64,000 nt of DNA from positions 96,975,967 through 97,039,966 of the forward strand of contig OX422216.1 in assembly GCA_949130495.1 (NCBI GenBank). The letters are read 5' to 3'. The stretch comes from Sambucus nigra (Eukaryota > Streptophyta > Magnoliopsida > Dipsacales > Adoxaceae). Positions 8,669 to 21,579 of the stretch are shown in pieces (the stretch's first letter is position 1; each line of letters starts with the position of its first letter). Made by a program: the position numbers and the translations under genes. The notes beneath the pieces were generated by a model. That model saw only the letters and a program-made list of their open reading frames with translations. It was not told the origin of the DNA and did no database searches.

Positions 8669-11600
8669 ACTTGGTACCAGAGCATATGTTACGTGAGTGT
8701 CGGATTGTTCTCTTGCATTTCGCTTTCGTATAAAGATAAGCCGTTATATTCTATCTATGCTAAGGTATTAGTTCATTTTGTCTACGCTGAGCGTAAGTGT
8801 AACAATTGGTTATTAAAATGGGATTTAGTCCTTCGATGTTTGGTTTGAGTTGAAGGATAATTTGTGCAGTGAATTTGGGATTTTATAAATTATTTATGTA
8901 CATGAGTGGGTCATTTAGATGATGAGGTTTCTCACATTAAATAAAACCAAGTACGTAAGTCTAAACATAAGTTTTAATTGTTAAGCAAGTATACAGTAGT
9001 GTACAAATATTAATTACTTGGAATGAGTTTAGGTATATGACATAAGAACAAGAATGTAAGTTGTCTATAGTCATTACGACCCATGGGGCGTGTTGAGACG
9101 TGAAGATGATTCTTTTAATTGTAACAAGTTTCGAAAAAATATTGGTCTTGTTTCTTAGGTGGAATGAGTGAGTTTTGTCAGAGACGAATGGTGTCTAATG
9201 ACAAAGAAATTTAAATTGGAATTAAAAGTAAATTTTTGAGGTTTTGTCCTTTTCAAAATAAGAAGTTAGTTCTTGTTGAAAGTGTAATGGGGAGTTTAAT
9301 ACCCTATTGTAAAGATTTTAGTATACAAAGGCAAGGTATGCATTACCCTGTGGAGATTTTTTTTGAATATTTTGGATAAAACAAATGATTTGTAATAGCG
9401 ACTAGGTGAAGGAAAATTGTGTCAAGACTTAAGGAAATGCTTTCGAACAACTGTAGTCATTAAAAGGTAGAGTTGTGAACATCGTATAATGGTTTGATGT
9501 TTCCATTAGTGCCTTAGCTTGGTGGGGAAAAAATAACATGACTTCTTACACACACATTAGAACCAATTACCCATAAGCTAGATTCACCTATTCGATAGAC
9601 TTTGAGATATATTGGGTTGATTAATCTATTGATTAATGCTAGTAATGATGTTTGGAGAAAAACTTATTATGGTGATGTTTAGATGTATTGATTCCCCAAG
9701 AAGTTAGTATCCCTAATAAAGAAGCAATGGTGGTAACCCTATAAAAATAGTATCCTAAATAATTTAAGTATATCCTAATACCGTAAAGGTCAATAATAGT
9801 GCTCAATTGGCAAGCGTTAATGGTGTATTGGGATAATGATTGTAAGTTCAAGTATGAGCTCCTGGGATAGAGAGTTAAGCCATACAATACTCATGGGAGC
9901 TAGTGGAATATTGTTAGTGTTCATTTTATTTTGTAGCGTACTAAGATCATTAAAGATAAATGAGTAGGTATGACCACTAAGGAGGGAAGTATCGTAGTGA
10001 TTAACGATAATATACCCTTTCTTCTAAAGCTTGTTAGGTGGGTTCGACTTAGGACGATGGTCTAGGTTGAGGATCTCAATCCGATTGGGAAAATATCTTT
10101 GTCATAGGTAAGGAATTTTGATATCAATAATATGTAACAATATACATTCGTGGTCCCGCAGTGGATTAAGACTAGGATACATAGACTTCATATCACATGT
10201 TTAAATAGTACACATTATTATTGCGATTGTAAACAACGATTACTATTTTATTGTCTATAGAGGTAAAGAAAATGTTGGCCTAGTGTTAATTACAGAATGG
10301 TTCGTGAATAACTATACCTTAAAGACTTCTTAATAGCCCAGGATGATGAGTTATAGAAATATTCACATGTTTAAAGTGCGTAAAGGGTAGTAAGTTTCCA
10401 TTACATGTGATCTATTTGTTGACTTAAGTTAAATAGTCTGTGACGTCTAGGTCGCTAGAATTATCCTTAGTTGCTCCTAAGGTTTAGAGTGTCTGATTAA
10501 TGACAAATTAGTATTCACACTAAATTAAGTAAGCCGTCTTAGTGGGTAAATGAATACTCATGAGTTCTAAATTAGGATTTATATAATGATCATGCAGTTT
10601 CATATTTTAGGTTTAGGAGGAAATTAGTTGGCCTTAATTATTAATTGATTTCATGATATGAGAAGTTGTTACGCGTTTTATTAGCGTATAGAAATTACAT
10701 GGTAGTATGTCATCATAATGTAGGCAATGATTCTCCTACGTTTAAATTATGTTCAAGTCTAGGACTTAGTAAACTTAACTATATAACACTTTGGTGATAA
10801 GATCATATTGAGAGTCTATGAGATTTATCAGTATAAAAGCATTAAGTAAAGGGATTTCTAGATTTGGAAACAAATGAAATGTTGTGATCAATGTGTCGAT
10901 TTATGATTCCTACTGGGAAGTTAAATTAGACTTGTTCAAAAGTGACACAATTAAATGATAAACATTGAACTAAGAAAGCATCTTATGATCATATAGATTA
11001 ATTGCATTTTTAGGCATATGATTGAAAAGAGTTTGCCATCATGACCCTAAAGGATAAGCATTATAACAGGCAAGAGTTCACGAAGATACTTATGAATTGA
11101 CCGTTTGTTTATATTACCTAGTAAGGAAGAAGTTCCACAGTTTGCAGCAACTAGAGGTACGGTTGTATATGCAGGGAACCACATGGATGTTTAAGCTTGA
11201 GCGAAATAAATTAAATAGCATAACTTAGTGTCGAAAAATACCTAACAAGGTTTAAAGGAACAATCGAGGATTCTGATGAATGTGTTCTCACTAAAGTCGA
11301 GTCTAGACCTAGAATAGCCAGTTTGGCAAAAGGGATAAGCCTAGGGTCTATAGGGTGTTGTTTGCTAGCCCGTAAGTTGGGATTTATGAAGGAAGTCGTG
11401 GAAGCCATTTTGTAATTTGAAAGTTTTCTCGATGACTAAATGATAAAAATGCATATCTTGCACTATCACATATAATGTAACACGACTATAAGGTAAAATA
11501 TTAACCGTGAGTCGAGTTCATAAAGTGAATTGATGGGTTTTAAAATCAATAGAGGTTGATTGAATAAACTGTTGAGTCAAAGAAAATTTGCATAAATTAT

Positions 11601-11785
11601 CTAAGGCATCGAAGAGTGTATGTCAAGGTTAACATGTTATTAAGGCTCGAATAATCAAAGGTAATTGTACGGTTAAGCATTTGATCCCTGACATTGAGTT
11701 TGAACTTCAAAGTAAAATGATGAAGACAAAATCTTCTTGTGTAATGTTTTGATTTTAGGGATGAAAATTCCCAAGATGGGAAGGT
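8669..11785 (+). other. Internal region of the LARD-like element, no coding content seen
   Basis: About 3.1 kb between the LTRs. All six frames are densely closed, and I could not find gag zinc knuckle, protease, RT, RNase H or integrase motifs in any frame. Conserved non-coding internal domains are typical of LARDs, but heavy decay cannot be excluded by eye. Confidence 0.65.
8672..8684 (+). other. Primer-binding site, initiator-Met type
   Basis: TGGTACCAGAGCA lies 3 bases after the left LTR. It differs by one base from the TGGTATCAGAGC site complementary to initiator Met tRNA that is common in plant LTR retrotransposons. This fixes the element orientation as plus. Confidence 0.75.
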
Positions 11786-12300
11786 TGTAATGCCTGAATT
11801 TTATTGAATTATTAAAGTCGCGTTATATTTTCATAATCGCGTGATTAGTATTAAGTTACGCAATTTAAATAAAATTAATGGAAATTATACGGAATGGACT
11901 GTATAATTACACTTATATTTATGTTATAATATCATTAAGAGAAATAAGGAATTCAAAAAAAAAATCATACCTATCACGGTAGAATCGATTTGGGCTAGGG
12001 CCTGTCATGGAAAAATCTACATTAAGTCCAACTCGAAAATATTCATTCTCTCCACCATTTTAACTCAACAAAAGCTTTCTTATTCTCTCTATATACCTTA
12101 CTGTCCTACACAATTATTCTTTCATTATCAAGAGTTTCCAAGTGATATATAGGTGTTATTTTGGGTTTGGAAGAGGATTTCTAGAAGAACTTAAAGTTTG
12201 GAGCTTATAGGGTTTTCTTTTCTACCTCTTCATCGAAGGATTTAATATCTTCAAGAGGTAGAGGTCCTACACTATTTTCACGTTTGAAATCAAAGCATGA

Positions 12301-12379
<79 letters not shown>

Positions 12380-14460
12380 GACTACTTATGCTTATTATCA
12401 CTACATATGAATATATGTCAAAAATATGTCATAAAAATTGATAAAAGTTAAGGTTTGAAAGAAGGATAAATTTCAGAATGTTTAATCAAATTATTTCTTG
12501 CATAAATCATGTCAAACTTGTTGATTTCATGATAAAATGTTATATTGAACTTATAAAGAAATAGTAGGATGTATTTTTTAGGTTTTATTGGCATAAAACC
12601 TTACTTTCATGGACATAATCTCAAGTAGTCGAGATAACTGGGTTAAGTATGTTGAAAATATATTAAAATGAGCTTTTGAAAATGAAATGATAAACTTGAA
12701 AATTTCAGTATACTAATCACATAAAATGATACAATTTATGTGAACAAAAGTATGAGAAACTTGTAGAAAATAAAGTAAATGGGTGATAAGTGTAAAAGTA
12801 GTAAAATCTAGGGTGTTCAAATGTGTAATATTAAAAAGTTAAGGAGCAAGATGGAACAAGGAATAAGGATAACAATGAAAAGTTATCAATTTATTAGAGA
12901 AGTTTTGAAATGTCAAAAGTATAGTTTTGGGGCCAAAAGTATGATATTGTAAAAAGTTTGGATTAAGTAGTAACATTTGCAAAAATGAATCTTGTCTTTG
13001 ACAGTTGATTTTAAAGGAAGAAAATGACAAGGTAAAATGATGAGAAACAAGGTAAAAATGCAAACTAAATGTTTTGAAAGATAAAGTCCTGAAATGACAA
13101 AAGAAATATTTTAGCACAAAAGTGTCATTTTATGTGAAATATGGACTTAAGAATGATTTACCAAACCAAGAGGACTATAATTAAAGATTTGAATTTTATG
13201 TGGTTAAAACTCATGTTTTGTAAAATAAAGATGAAAAGAAGTATTTTTGGCAAAATGTATAAAATGCAAGTTTATAAGTACATGTGAATAGTGAAAAACA
13301 CATTAAAGTGTATAAATGGGTATTAGAACTCAAAGGTTAAGCTTCACAAGAAATGATAAATAAAGTTGTTTTCAAAGATGAAATACTGAGTTAAAGGTAA
13401 AATGAAAACGAAATTTTTATAAAAGTGTGAAACTTGGAAATAAAGTGTGATGGGACTTATCTCGTCCCGGGTATTTGGCCTCATCGGCCGGTAAAAAGGA
13501 AATAAAGGGAAAAAGACTTAAAAGTGGATAAGAAAGTAATAAAGGAAAAAAGGGTTAGAATGACGTAACAAGTAAAAGATACTCGGGGGTTACCAAAAAA
13601 TTTAAGAAGGCACGGAGCCATAGGGTTCGGCTTAATGCTTAGACCCCGAACCACTAATCAAGAGTATATTGCGGCATTATGGCAGTCGGTGAAAGGACGT
13701 AAACATACCTGGGATTGGTACCTCGATTAAAAAAGTGAAAAGATGATTTTGAGCACGCTGCTCATTAATGTAAAAGTAAATTTGAGAAATAACTTGAAAA
13801 ATCTGAAAGTATGTTAATGATTAAATTAATAGGATATGGGTAGTATTAAAAGAAAGATTAAGTGTAAGTAGACTCATTACTCGGGTTGTATGATCATAGT
13901 GTGCATTGCATGGTTACGATGCATCTTGCATACGAACACTCAATCAAATGAATGATGATTTCATAATTGCTAAAATACACTTTATATGTATAGATATTCA
14001 TTGTACAATATATACTCTGCTAGTATTTCTTCTACTGAAACCCCCGAGGTACTTCAGGTAGAGGAAACGACAACGATAAAGGTAAATGAAAGGAGAGTTG
14101 CCCAAGAAATTAGAGCTCTATCACTAATTATTTTAAATTGTGTAATTCATTTTAAACTATGGTTTTTACCATTTGAATTTTAATGTAAGTACTTTAAGTT
14201 TGGATCGTAATAATTTGGATTGTAATAATGCAATATGGTATAGATTTTACCGTGGTTATTATTTATTCCATGAAACTCTTTTGAATTCAAGTTTTTCTAT
14301 GAATTTCATAAGTTGGACATCATTTCATTAATTAAATTTAATGAATTTTACGACACAAATATAAAAGCCCAAGTTTTTTTTTTCAAATGAGGATTTTCTT
14401 AAATGAAATCAAAGTGTAAAAAGTTTTTCCACAATTGACACCCGAAATTGGGGCGTCACA
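11786..14460 (+). repeat. 3' LTR of the LARD-like element
   Basis: 2675 bp, beginning TGTAATGCCTG and ending ACCCGAAATTGGGGCGTCACA. Collinear with 5837-8668 except for the deletions noted there and an inserted (TG)n(TA)n tract at 12299-12380. Confidence 0.85.
12299..12380. repeat. (TG)n(TA)n microsatellite within the 3' LTR
   Basis: About 80 bp of TG repeats with one interruption, ending in TA repeats. The left LTR lacks the tract, so it expanded after insertion. Confidence 0.9.
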
Positions 14461-14465
14461 ATGAT

Positions 14466-15073
14466 CTTGTATTACAAAAATCGTGGATGGGGATTTTAGA
14501 TTTTCTAGGGGATCGTGTGTTGGATTCTAACATGTCAATACTTCATAAATTGGAATGTGTACTTTTGCACAAGTGTAGAAATATTATTACTAGTTTAGTT
14601 GGTTGCTTTCATGTTTTAGCTAAATTAATTAATAGTTTAATTCAATCTCACGACATCCTTTATTTCATTCTATTCATCTCAAAAGAATATTGTAATAGTT
14701 GAATATTGTTAGGACATTAAAATTTAACAAGTGTGCGGTATTTACTCTTTCTTGTACATGCTATTATAATGCACTTGCCGCATCACACACATACTTTTCT
14801 GAATTTTTATTTTTATTTTTTAAGGTGCTTACATGTAATAAATAATTGAAATTTTTATGACGATGCACTAGCTCCCTTAGGACACCATTGGAATATCCTC
14901 ATACATTGGGCTAGAGGCCATCGGGCTTTGGTATGTCGGTGTTTTGAGGTTCCTTTGTAATATATTATAAACATGAATAAGAACAATATATATCAACAGT
15001 ATTAGTTCTTATTGGATCTTTAATTCCTTCATGAAATCACCACATAAAATTGACTACAAACAATTATGAAAAA
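14466..15073. other. Unassigned; right part probably the distal copia 3' LTR
   Basis: No supported gene. A short open frame spans 14448-14702 but crosses the end of the LARD-like LTR and resembles nothing I know. The right part ends at the insertion point of the chromovirus (poly-A target duplication). Across that insertion the sequence continues at 25536 and 59349, which belongs to the 3' LTR of the copia element, so some of this stretch should be the far end of that LTR. I cannot place its boundary because the partner LTR is outside the window. Confidence 0.4.
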
Positions 15074-17788
15074 TGTAACAACTCCCATTTCTCACGTAAA
15101 GGCTGGCCAAGCACGATACGCCGAAGATTGGGCTTGTCTGTCAATTAATACCATTCTCAGTACAGCGTAATATAATTAATATATTAGAAGCCCATAATTG
15201 TGGTTCAATGAATATTTCATAACCATAAATAAAACCAAACCAACACCAAGTAAATTATAAATCCTATGATAAAGTAAATGTCCAACCCAACATAATGTAA
15301 AGAAATCTCGGGCTTATACCCTTACAATTGTCTCAAATGAAATAAATAACTATAACAAAAAAAAGCACCTATGCTAGAGTCAATAAATCTGAAAAGCTGG
15401 CAAGAAAAAGAGAGATCGCAAGACTAATACAGTAACAATTCCGTTATCCCTATCTAGGTGCACCTGGGGGAGAAAATATTTAAATTTGGGTCAGAGCCCT
15501 AGATGTACAAGAATTAACTTAATCAATTTAAAATACAATAAATAGAGTTGATGCAAAATAAATATTCCCCATCGTCGTTCACATGCGATTAGCATCTCAT
15601 CCCCCATCTAAGTGTGATATTGCTCGCATCCCAACAAGTCCCACAATGACATACGTGAAAGCGTGCAAAATTAAAATTTATTGGATTAATACACCCAATT
15701 ATTAAACGGAGCCAAAATATCATTAATTTCAGGCCTATTTTTCATAAATATCATGAATGTGGAATAAACATCTATTATGCACAATGTAGTAAGGGCCTAC
15801 AAATTATGTCTCCACTCTTAGATAATTTAATTAATCTCATTTAATTTCGGGTAACTCATATATATATATGTCCTTTAATATATACGACACACAAAGACAT
15901 CTACCATTGGTGTCTCGTTTATGCTCTATCAGTAAGTCTAGAGGAATCTCTTATCTTAACCGGATATCACGAAACACACATAAATTGGGGGCGGTCCCTA
16001 AGCAGTATACCAGTTTACGGTATATACCCAGCGATGACAAAGGCTACCAGCATCAACACCTACTTCTAGTAAATGGCACACCTACGTAGTACCTAAATGA
16101 CCTACACATCGTCTAGCCGACCTGTGTCGACATGTGTTACGCAGTCCAAAAGCACGAAACCCCAAGTCGATAGGACCTTCCACGAACATTGGTATGTCCA
16201 CACAACTATATATAAGTACATATTATTTATCTCATATAATATGTATAGGTAACTATTTCATAATTACCTTAAAATAATTTCACAAAATGTCCACAATTTA
16301 TACAGTCCTTAATAATTTACCATCTACTGAATTATTAATTATGTATCCTTTGATAATTATTAAACCATCTAGTTAAATGGAATTTCCTCAATTAAAAGTA
16401 CACACCTTTATATTTTCAATAAATCCCCTATTGTCCCAAACACGGTCCCACCAACTCGTATGGACTTCTAAAAATGTCCCTAATTAATCCCCAGTCTCAA
16501 CTCTCTAAGTCCTCAGGGCCGAATCGATTCGGTTCTTGGCCGAATCGATTCATTGCCAACCCGAATCGATTCTCCCCAGCACCGAATCTATTCGGATTAT
16601 GAAAGTAGCCCAGTTTTCCAAACTGAATCGATTCGTCTTAAGGCCGAAAGCAGTCGCCCAGATTTGCTATTTTCTTAATACGTAATTCCTTAATTTCTTT
16701 TCAAGGTTATTTCCAAACGTTAATCCCTTTCCAAAAATACGTGAATGGGTTCTTATTACTTGGGCTCACATTAAAGATCAACAATTTCCATATAATTACA
16801 TCAATTCCTATCCTCAATTCCCAGATTTCATATGAATTTAACCAGAACCTTAATCCAGATTTATCTCAAAATCATCACCTGTACAAAACAAGTTATGGGG
16901 CCTATAATATGGTATTAAAATCATCAATCTACAGATCAATTACATGTGTTAAAGTCCTCTACGTGCAAATTCAAGATTTTCCAATTTTATTCAAGAATCC
17001 TAAGGCAATTTATCATCAAACTTCAAGAATCAAATCCTAGATTTCTGGGTCATAACTTATGTTAAAAATCATTCCATTACATACATGAAATTTAATTCTA
17101 ACGTTTATTCAGCAAAATCCAGCTCAATTTCCAGAAATCATATGGGGTTATTTTAATGCATCAAGAAGCAAATTTTAAAGTAAATTAAAAAAGACAATGC
17201 TGGCCTTAATGAGTAGTAGAAGAAATTCCCTTGATTCACTTTTGATTCTTGCCCTTTTCTCTTTTTGATTCTTCTCCTCTTCTCTCTTGGTAGCAGTTAC
17301 GTTTAGATTTTCCTTTTGAGTAGTGGGGAGTGGTTAATCTTCCCTTAAACACTTATTAATCTCTATTCCCGAGTTGGGTTAAAAACCAAAATTTTGGACT
17401 CCCAAATGGGCCTGAATTCATACCCCAACTAGCCCAAAAGTTTCCAACTCATGTACCTATGGCCCAAGACTATTTCTAAAGGTCCTAAACACCTAAACGA
17501 GCCCATATTCTCCCCAAAATATGTCCCGAATTATTTTATTCCAACATTATACATTTTTTAATTGTGTCATACCTCAATTATGTATTTTCTACAACACATG
17601 CAACTATTATAAACATTAATATACAAAATCCATCACACATCATTATGCCATACCAACAAATTATATATTCGAAATTAATAAATTAAATTTTCCGATCAAG
17701 TCCAATTTCCAGAAATTTTATTATTTGTTTCAAAAATATTACTTTCTTATTTATTCTAGAAAATTATGGAAAATTACGGGGTATTACA
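15074..17788 (-). repeat. LTR of the chromovirus-like element (3' LTR)
   Basis: 2715 bp, plus-strand TGTAACAACTCCC to GGGGTATTACA. Collinear with 22813-25535 with many scattered differences. It has one fewer 21-bp palindrome unit than the other LTR. Confidence 0.9.
16521..16634. promoter_or_regulatory. 21-bp-phased GAATCGATTC palindrome array
   Basis: The 10-bp palindrome GAATCGATTC starts at 16521, 16542, 16563 and 16625, with a one-base variant (gaatctattc) at 16584. The intervals are 21, 21, 21 and 41 bp, close to multiples of two helical turns. Linkers include ggttcttggcc. The array looks like an ordered set of sites for a symmetric DNA-binding protein. That is inference. Confidence 0.7.
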
Positions 17789-18046
17789 AAAAATACCTTT
17801 GTCCATTGCAATTTGATGTGTGTGTTGTTTTTTATGTATCCTATGAATGGCTCCAAAAATCTCCTTAGTTCTTCCTTCCTAAATTTCCTGAATAGCCCTT
17901 AGAAAACTGCCCAAATATCTGGAAAATAGGGTAATTTGAAAATTCATAATTTTCCCTTCCTTGCCCATATATATATTTGGGTGTTATTTAGTGAACTATT
18001 TGGCGGAGAATAGCTCACTATATATAGGGTGGAAGGGGATCCAAAA
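17789..18046 (-). repeat. Misplaced copia-LTR block inside the chromovirus
   Basis: This block starts directly after the LTR and matches, with many differences, the sequence after the other LTR: 25536-25592 continued at 59349-59552. It includes the same TATA stretch (18019-18026; tatatata) and ends at ggggatccaaaatt. Beyond that it switches to chromovirus 3' sequence. Expected here are the polypurine tract and 3' UTR, which are missing. The likely cause is illegitimate recombination between a solo-LTR copy and a full copy at the short homology ggggatccaaaat. Confidence 0.7.
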
Positions 18047-18079
18047 TTCCCCTCAGAATCAAGAAAAGTATGTACCTAG

Positions 18080-19300
18080 CTAGAAGAGTTCGGGATACTT
18101 CGTGTGCATGTCGTCCTCCCTCTCCCAAGTCGACTCGTCAGCCCGATGGTGTCCCCACTACACCCGAACAAAAGGGAGAACCTTGAATCGAAGTCGACGT
18201 TCTCGATGGTCAAGAATGGCTACCGATCTCTCTTCGTATGTAGCATCTGGCTAGAGCTCTATCTCATCAACATTAATGTGTTGGTATGCTATCTCATCTC
18301 TAAAGAACCTTCACAATGCAGATATGTGGAAAATGTCATGCATCCACTTCAAGTGATTTGGTAATCCTAACTGATATGTTATGGGTCCAATCATCTCCAG
18401 AATAGGGAACGGTTCCACGTATCGGGGAGCCAGCTTCCGTTTCTCCCAAACCTCATCACTCCCTTCATGGGAGACACTTTAGTCAACAACTGATCCCCAA
18501 CATCGAAGTCTAAGTGTCTCCGACCCACATTCACGTAGCTCTTCTGATTGTCCTGGGAAACCCGTTTCTGGCCTGAATCATCTCTATCTTCTTTGAGGTG
18601 TCCAGAATGAAGTCTAGCCCAAGTAAAACTTGTTCTCCCCCCCCCCCCTCCAACCAGCATGAGGGTGAACGACAAGATTTTCTATAGAGTTCTTCAAACG
18701 GTACCATTCCTATCGTGAACTGATAGTTGTTATTATACGCAAACTCTGCTATAGGAAAATACTGCTCCTAGCTCCCCTTAAAATCCTGAATGAACATCTG
18801 TAACATGTCCTCCAACATCAGGTTAACCCTCTACGGCTGCCCATCGATTCGAGGATGATAGGACGTGCTCAATCTCAACTTTTCCCCCAAGGCCTGCTGA
18901 AAGCTCCTCCAAAAGTAGGACACAAACAACATGTCCTTGTTTGACACGATGTTGAGTTGTACCCTATGCAGCTTAAAAATCTCTGCAAGGAAAAGTCTGG
19001 CATATTGCTCAAAGTTGTAATCTGTCCAGATCCGTAAGAAGTGAGACACCTTCATCAATCTTTCGACGATCACCCATATGGAATCATGCCCCCTCTGCGA
19101 TGTAGGTAGCCTAGTAATGAAGTCCATGAAGATGCTTCCCATTTCCACATAGGGATCTCCAAAGGTTGTAGAACACTGCAGGACACTAATGGTCCACGTT
19201 CACCAGCTGACACGTAGCACACCTGGACATAAAATCTGTTATCTCCCTTTTTATTCTGGTCTACCAATAATGACATCACATATCGTGGTACATCTTATCC
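18080..19300 (-). pseudogene. Chromovirus integrase and chromodomain-like C-terminus, broken
   Basis: Read on the minus strand: core integrase (MDFITRLPTSQRG from about 19125; VSNKDMLFVSYFW; TSYHPRIDGQP), then the C-terminal GPY/F-type region (DQLLTKVSPMKGVMRFGR at about 18510) and a chromodomain-like end reading KYPELF before a stop at 18082-18080. The codon at 18833-18831, where the catalytic Glu of the DGQ-x-E motif is expected, is TAG. Further frameshifts separate the pieces, and a 10-base C run at 18637-18646 lies in the region. The enzyme would have inserted cDNA into chromatin. It cannot work as it stands. Confidence 0.85.
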
Positions 19301-19485
19301 CCTCCGGAATGTACCATAAATCGTGACTAGTGAGCCTCAGACATAATGGGTCACCTCAAATCCTCATCATCTAGGACAACCAATCTCACCTGGAATCTCA
19401 AACCACCATCCGACCCAATGCAATAGTGCTCCACCCCTTTGGTTAACAAATGTATCACTCTCTCCTGGCAAAGTTGATCTCCTGC

Positions 19486-20184
19486 CTATGCCTTCACCAC
19501 CCGAATAATGATCTCAGGGGTGATAGCGAGAACTGCCATAAATGCGCAAGTCAAGTTATCATCCCAATGAAGTGACTTCCACTTCGCCTCCCACATTGCC
19601 GCTAGCTTCATAATTGGATTGCGGCTCAAAGAATCCGCGATGAAATTCGCCTTCCATGGGTGATACTGAATGTCGAACTGATAATCTTTCACAAACTCTA
19701 GCCACCTCCTTCGTCTCATGTTTATCTCACGATATGCGAACAAATAATGTAGGCTTTTATGGTCTGTGAAAAGCTAAAATTTCTCCCCCAAGAGATAATG
19801 TCTCCACACTTGCAATGCAAAAACCACGGTTGCTAACTCCAAGTCATGGGTGGGGTAATGTTCCTCGTGAGGCATAAGCTTTTGGGAAGCATAAGCTATC
19901 GGCCTCTCCTCCTTCATTAAAACCCCTCCAAGTCCCCTCAAGGACGCATCTGTGAAGACTTTATAGTCAATCCCTGCCCAAGGCAATGACAAAACTAGTG
20001 TTGTAGTCAATCTAGTCTTCAGCTCGTCAAATGCCTGCTGGCACACATCATCCCACACAAATGGTACCCCCTTCCTTGTCAAATTCGTTAAGGTCCTGAC
20101 TATCTTGGAGAACCTTTGAATGAATCGACGGTAGTACCCAGCCAATCCCAAAAAGCCTCGGTGGGTGTAGTGGGCTTCCCCCAC
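19486..20184 (-). pseudogene. Chromovirus RNase H domain, broken
   Basis: The minus strand reads the RT-RNase H tether ([18 protein letters not shown] near 20150) and the RNase H block ([42 protein letters not shown], about 19790-19960). A stop separates it from the continuation at 19743-19486 (RRRWLEFVKDYQFDIQYHPW, ADSLSRNP). The domain degrades the RNA strand during cDNA synthesis. Order and motifs are typical of Ty3/gypsy. Confidence 0.85.
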
Positions 20185-20189
20185 TCCAC

Positions 20190-20672
20190 CACGATAAAAA
20201 CTTTTCCCATGTCCACTAATATCCCCCGGTCAGACACAATGTGGCCCAAGAATTGTACCTCTCCCAGACAAAAACTGTATTTCTTGAACATCGCATACAA
20301 CCGGTGATCTCGAAGCATTTGTAAGATTGCCTATAAATTCTCTGCGTGCTCCTCTGCAGTCTAAGAATAAATCAAGATATCGTCTATAAACATGATAACA
20401 AACCGGTCCAAGTAATCCCTGAACACCCGATTCATCGAGTCCATGAATACTGCTGGCACATTGGTTAGCCCAAATGGCATCACCAAAAACTCGTACGACC
20501 TATATCTCATAAGGAGAGTTGTCTTTGAGATGTCCTGCTCCCGGACTCTCAACTGGTGGTAACTCGATCTCAAATCAATCTTTGAAAAATATGCAGCACC
20601 CCTCAAATGGTTAAATAAATCATCAATACGTGGCAATGGGTATTTATTTCGTATAGTGACTTTGTTCAACTC
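20190..20672 (-). pseudogene. Chromovirus reverse transcriptase domain, broken
   Basis: An open stretch of about 100 residues reads [38 protein letters not shown] and the catalytic FIDDILIYS (complement 20669-20361). The thumb and connection continue after a stop ([22 protein letters not shown], complement 20318-20200). The catalytic DD is intact in this copy but the gene as a whole is closed by stops and shifts. Confidence 0.88.
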
Positions 20673-21176
20673 TCGATAGTCGATACAAAGCCTCAGAGAT
20701 CGGTCCTTCTTCTTGACGAATAAAACTAGAGCACCCCTCGGCTAAGTACTCCTTCTGATAAATCCCTGTCCTAACAGTTGCTTAATATCCCCCTAGCTCC
20801 CCCATCTCCAAATGAGCCATCCGATACGATGTATGGGCAATAGGTATCGTGCCCAAAATTAGGTCTATATCTACCGAGTAGGTGGCAATCCCATAATCTC
20901 CCCAAAAATATAAAAAAACTTACTCACCACTGAGATGGAGTCTAGCGTCACCACAACCTCTGAAGAAGTATCCTCCTGGATATAGTATAAATGCGTGCTC
21001 GACCCACCCCCTGGGTATGGCATCGCAACTATTTACATCTACTGCCCCGAATTGGCAAAGACGATGGAACTCCCATATAAATCCACACATGCTCTGTACG
21101 TAGCTAGCCAGTCTATCCCTAGAATGACGTCGTACTCATTCCTATCAAGTACTAGTAAGTCAGTTACAAATGTGAG

Positions 21177-21374
21177 TCATCCCATCTCAATCCCAATACC
21201 CTGACACATTGATTGTATGGGTGCCCCTCTACCCACTGGTGAATCTATGTGTAATACAATATCGAATGCATAATCTACCATCCCCGTCTCCCGTGTAAAC
21301 CCCTTGCTAATAAAAGAATGAGATGCACTTGTGTCGAATAGAATGCGTCCAATGTGACCAAAGATGGGAAACAT
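21177..21374 (-). pseudogene. Chromovirus retropepsin-like protease, broken
   Basis: The minus strand reads ILFDTSASHSFIS, the retropepsin active-site block, in which the usual Gly of D-S/T-G is Ser. The flanking hydrophobic strands are recognisable. The domain matures Gag-Pol in the family. The altered active site and surrounding stops make this copy inactive. Confidence 0.75.
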
Positions 21375-21579
21375 ACCCTCAATTGTCGGTACCAGTGTTT
21401 GCCCCTCTGCGGCATGACATGATAGACTCGCCCATACTATAATGGTTGCTTCCCCTGAGGTGGGGAGACGAGTGTCCGAGTGGCTTGTGCAGCGACTCCC
21501 TGAGCTGGAAATGGCACATGTTGTCCCTGTGGCGCCTGTTGTCCCCTATAACCCCCTACTCCCAGGTTGTCTGGTTACC

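Larger units (their letters stand above)
5837..14460 (+). mobile_element. Large non-coding LTR retrotransposon (LARD-like)
   Basis: An 8.6-kb element flanked by ATGAT on both sides (5832-5836 and 14461-14465), with two long LTRs beginning TGTAA, a primer site next to the left LTR and a purine-rich tract (gatgggaagg) before the right LTR. The internal 3.1 kb holds no recognisable gag or pol. This fits a large retrotransposon derivative mobilised by another element, or a Ty3/gypsy element decayed past recognition. The LTRs differ by many substitutions and by large indels, so the insertion is old. Confidence 0.82.

Noticed and set aside
8672..8684. tRNA gene
   Set aside because: It is only a primer-binding complement. 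No cloverleaf surrounds it, and no tRNA gene was found in the window.
16741..17040. 99-residue frame repeated at 24486-24800
   Set aside because: The same part of the two chromovirus LTRs. Low-complexity, no domain. Similarity reflects LTR duplication.
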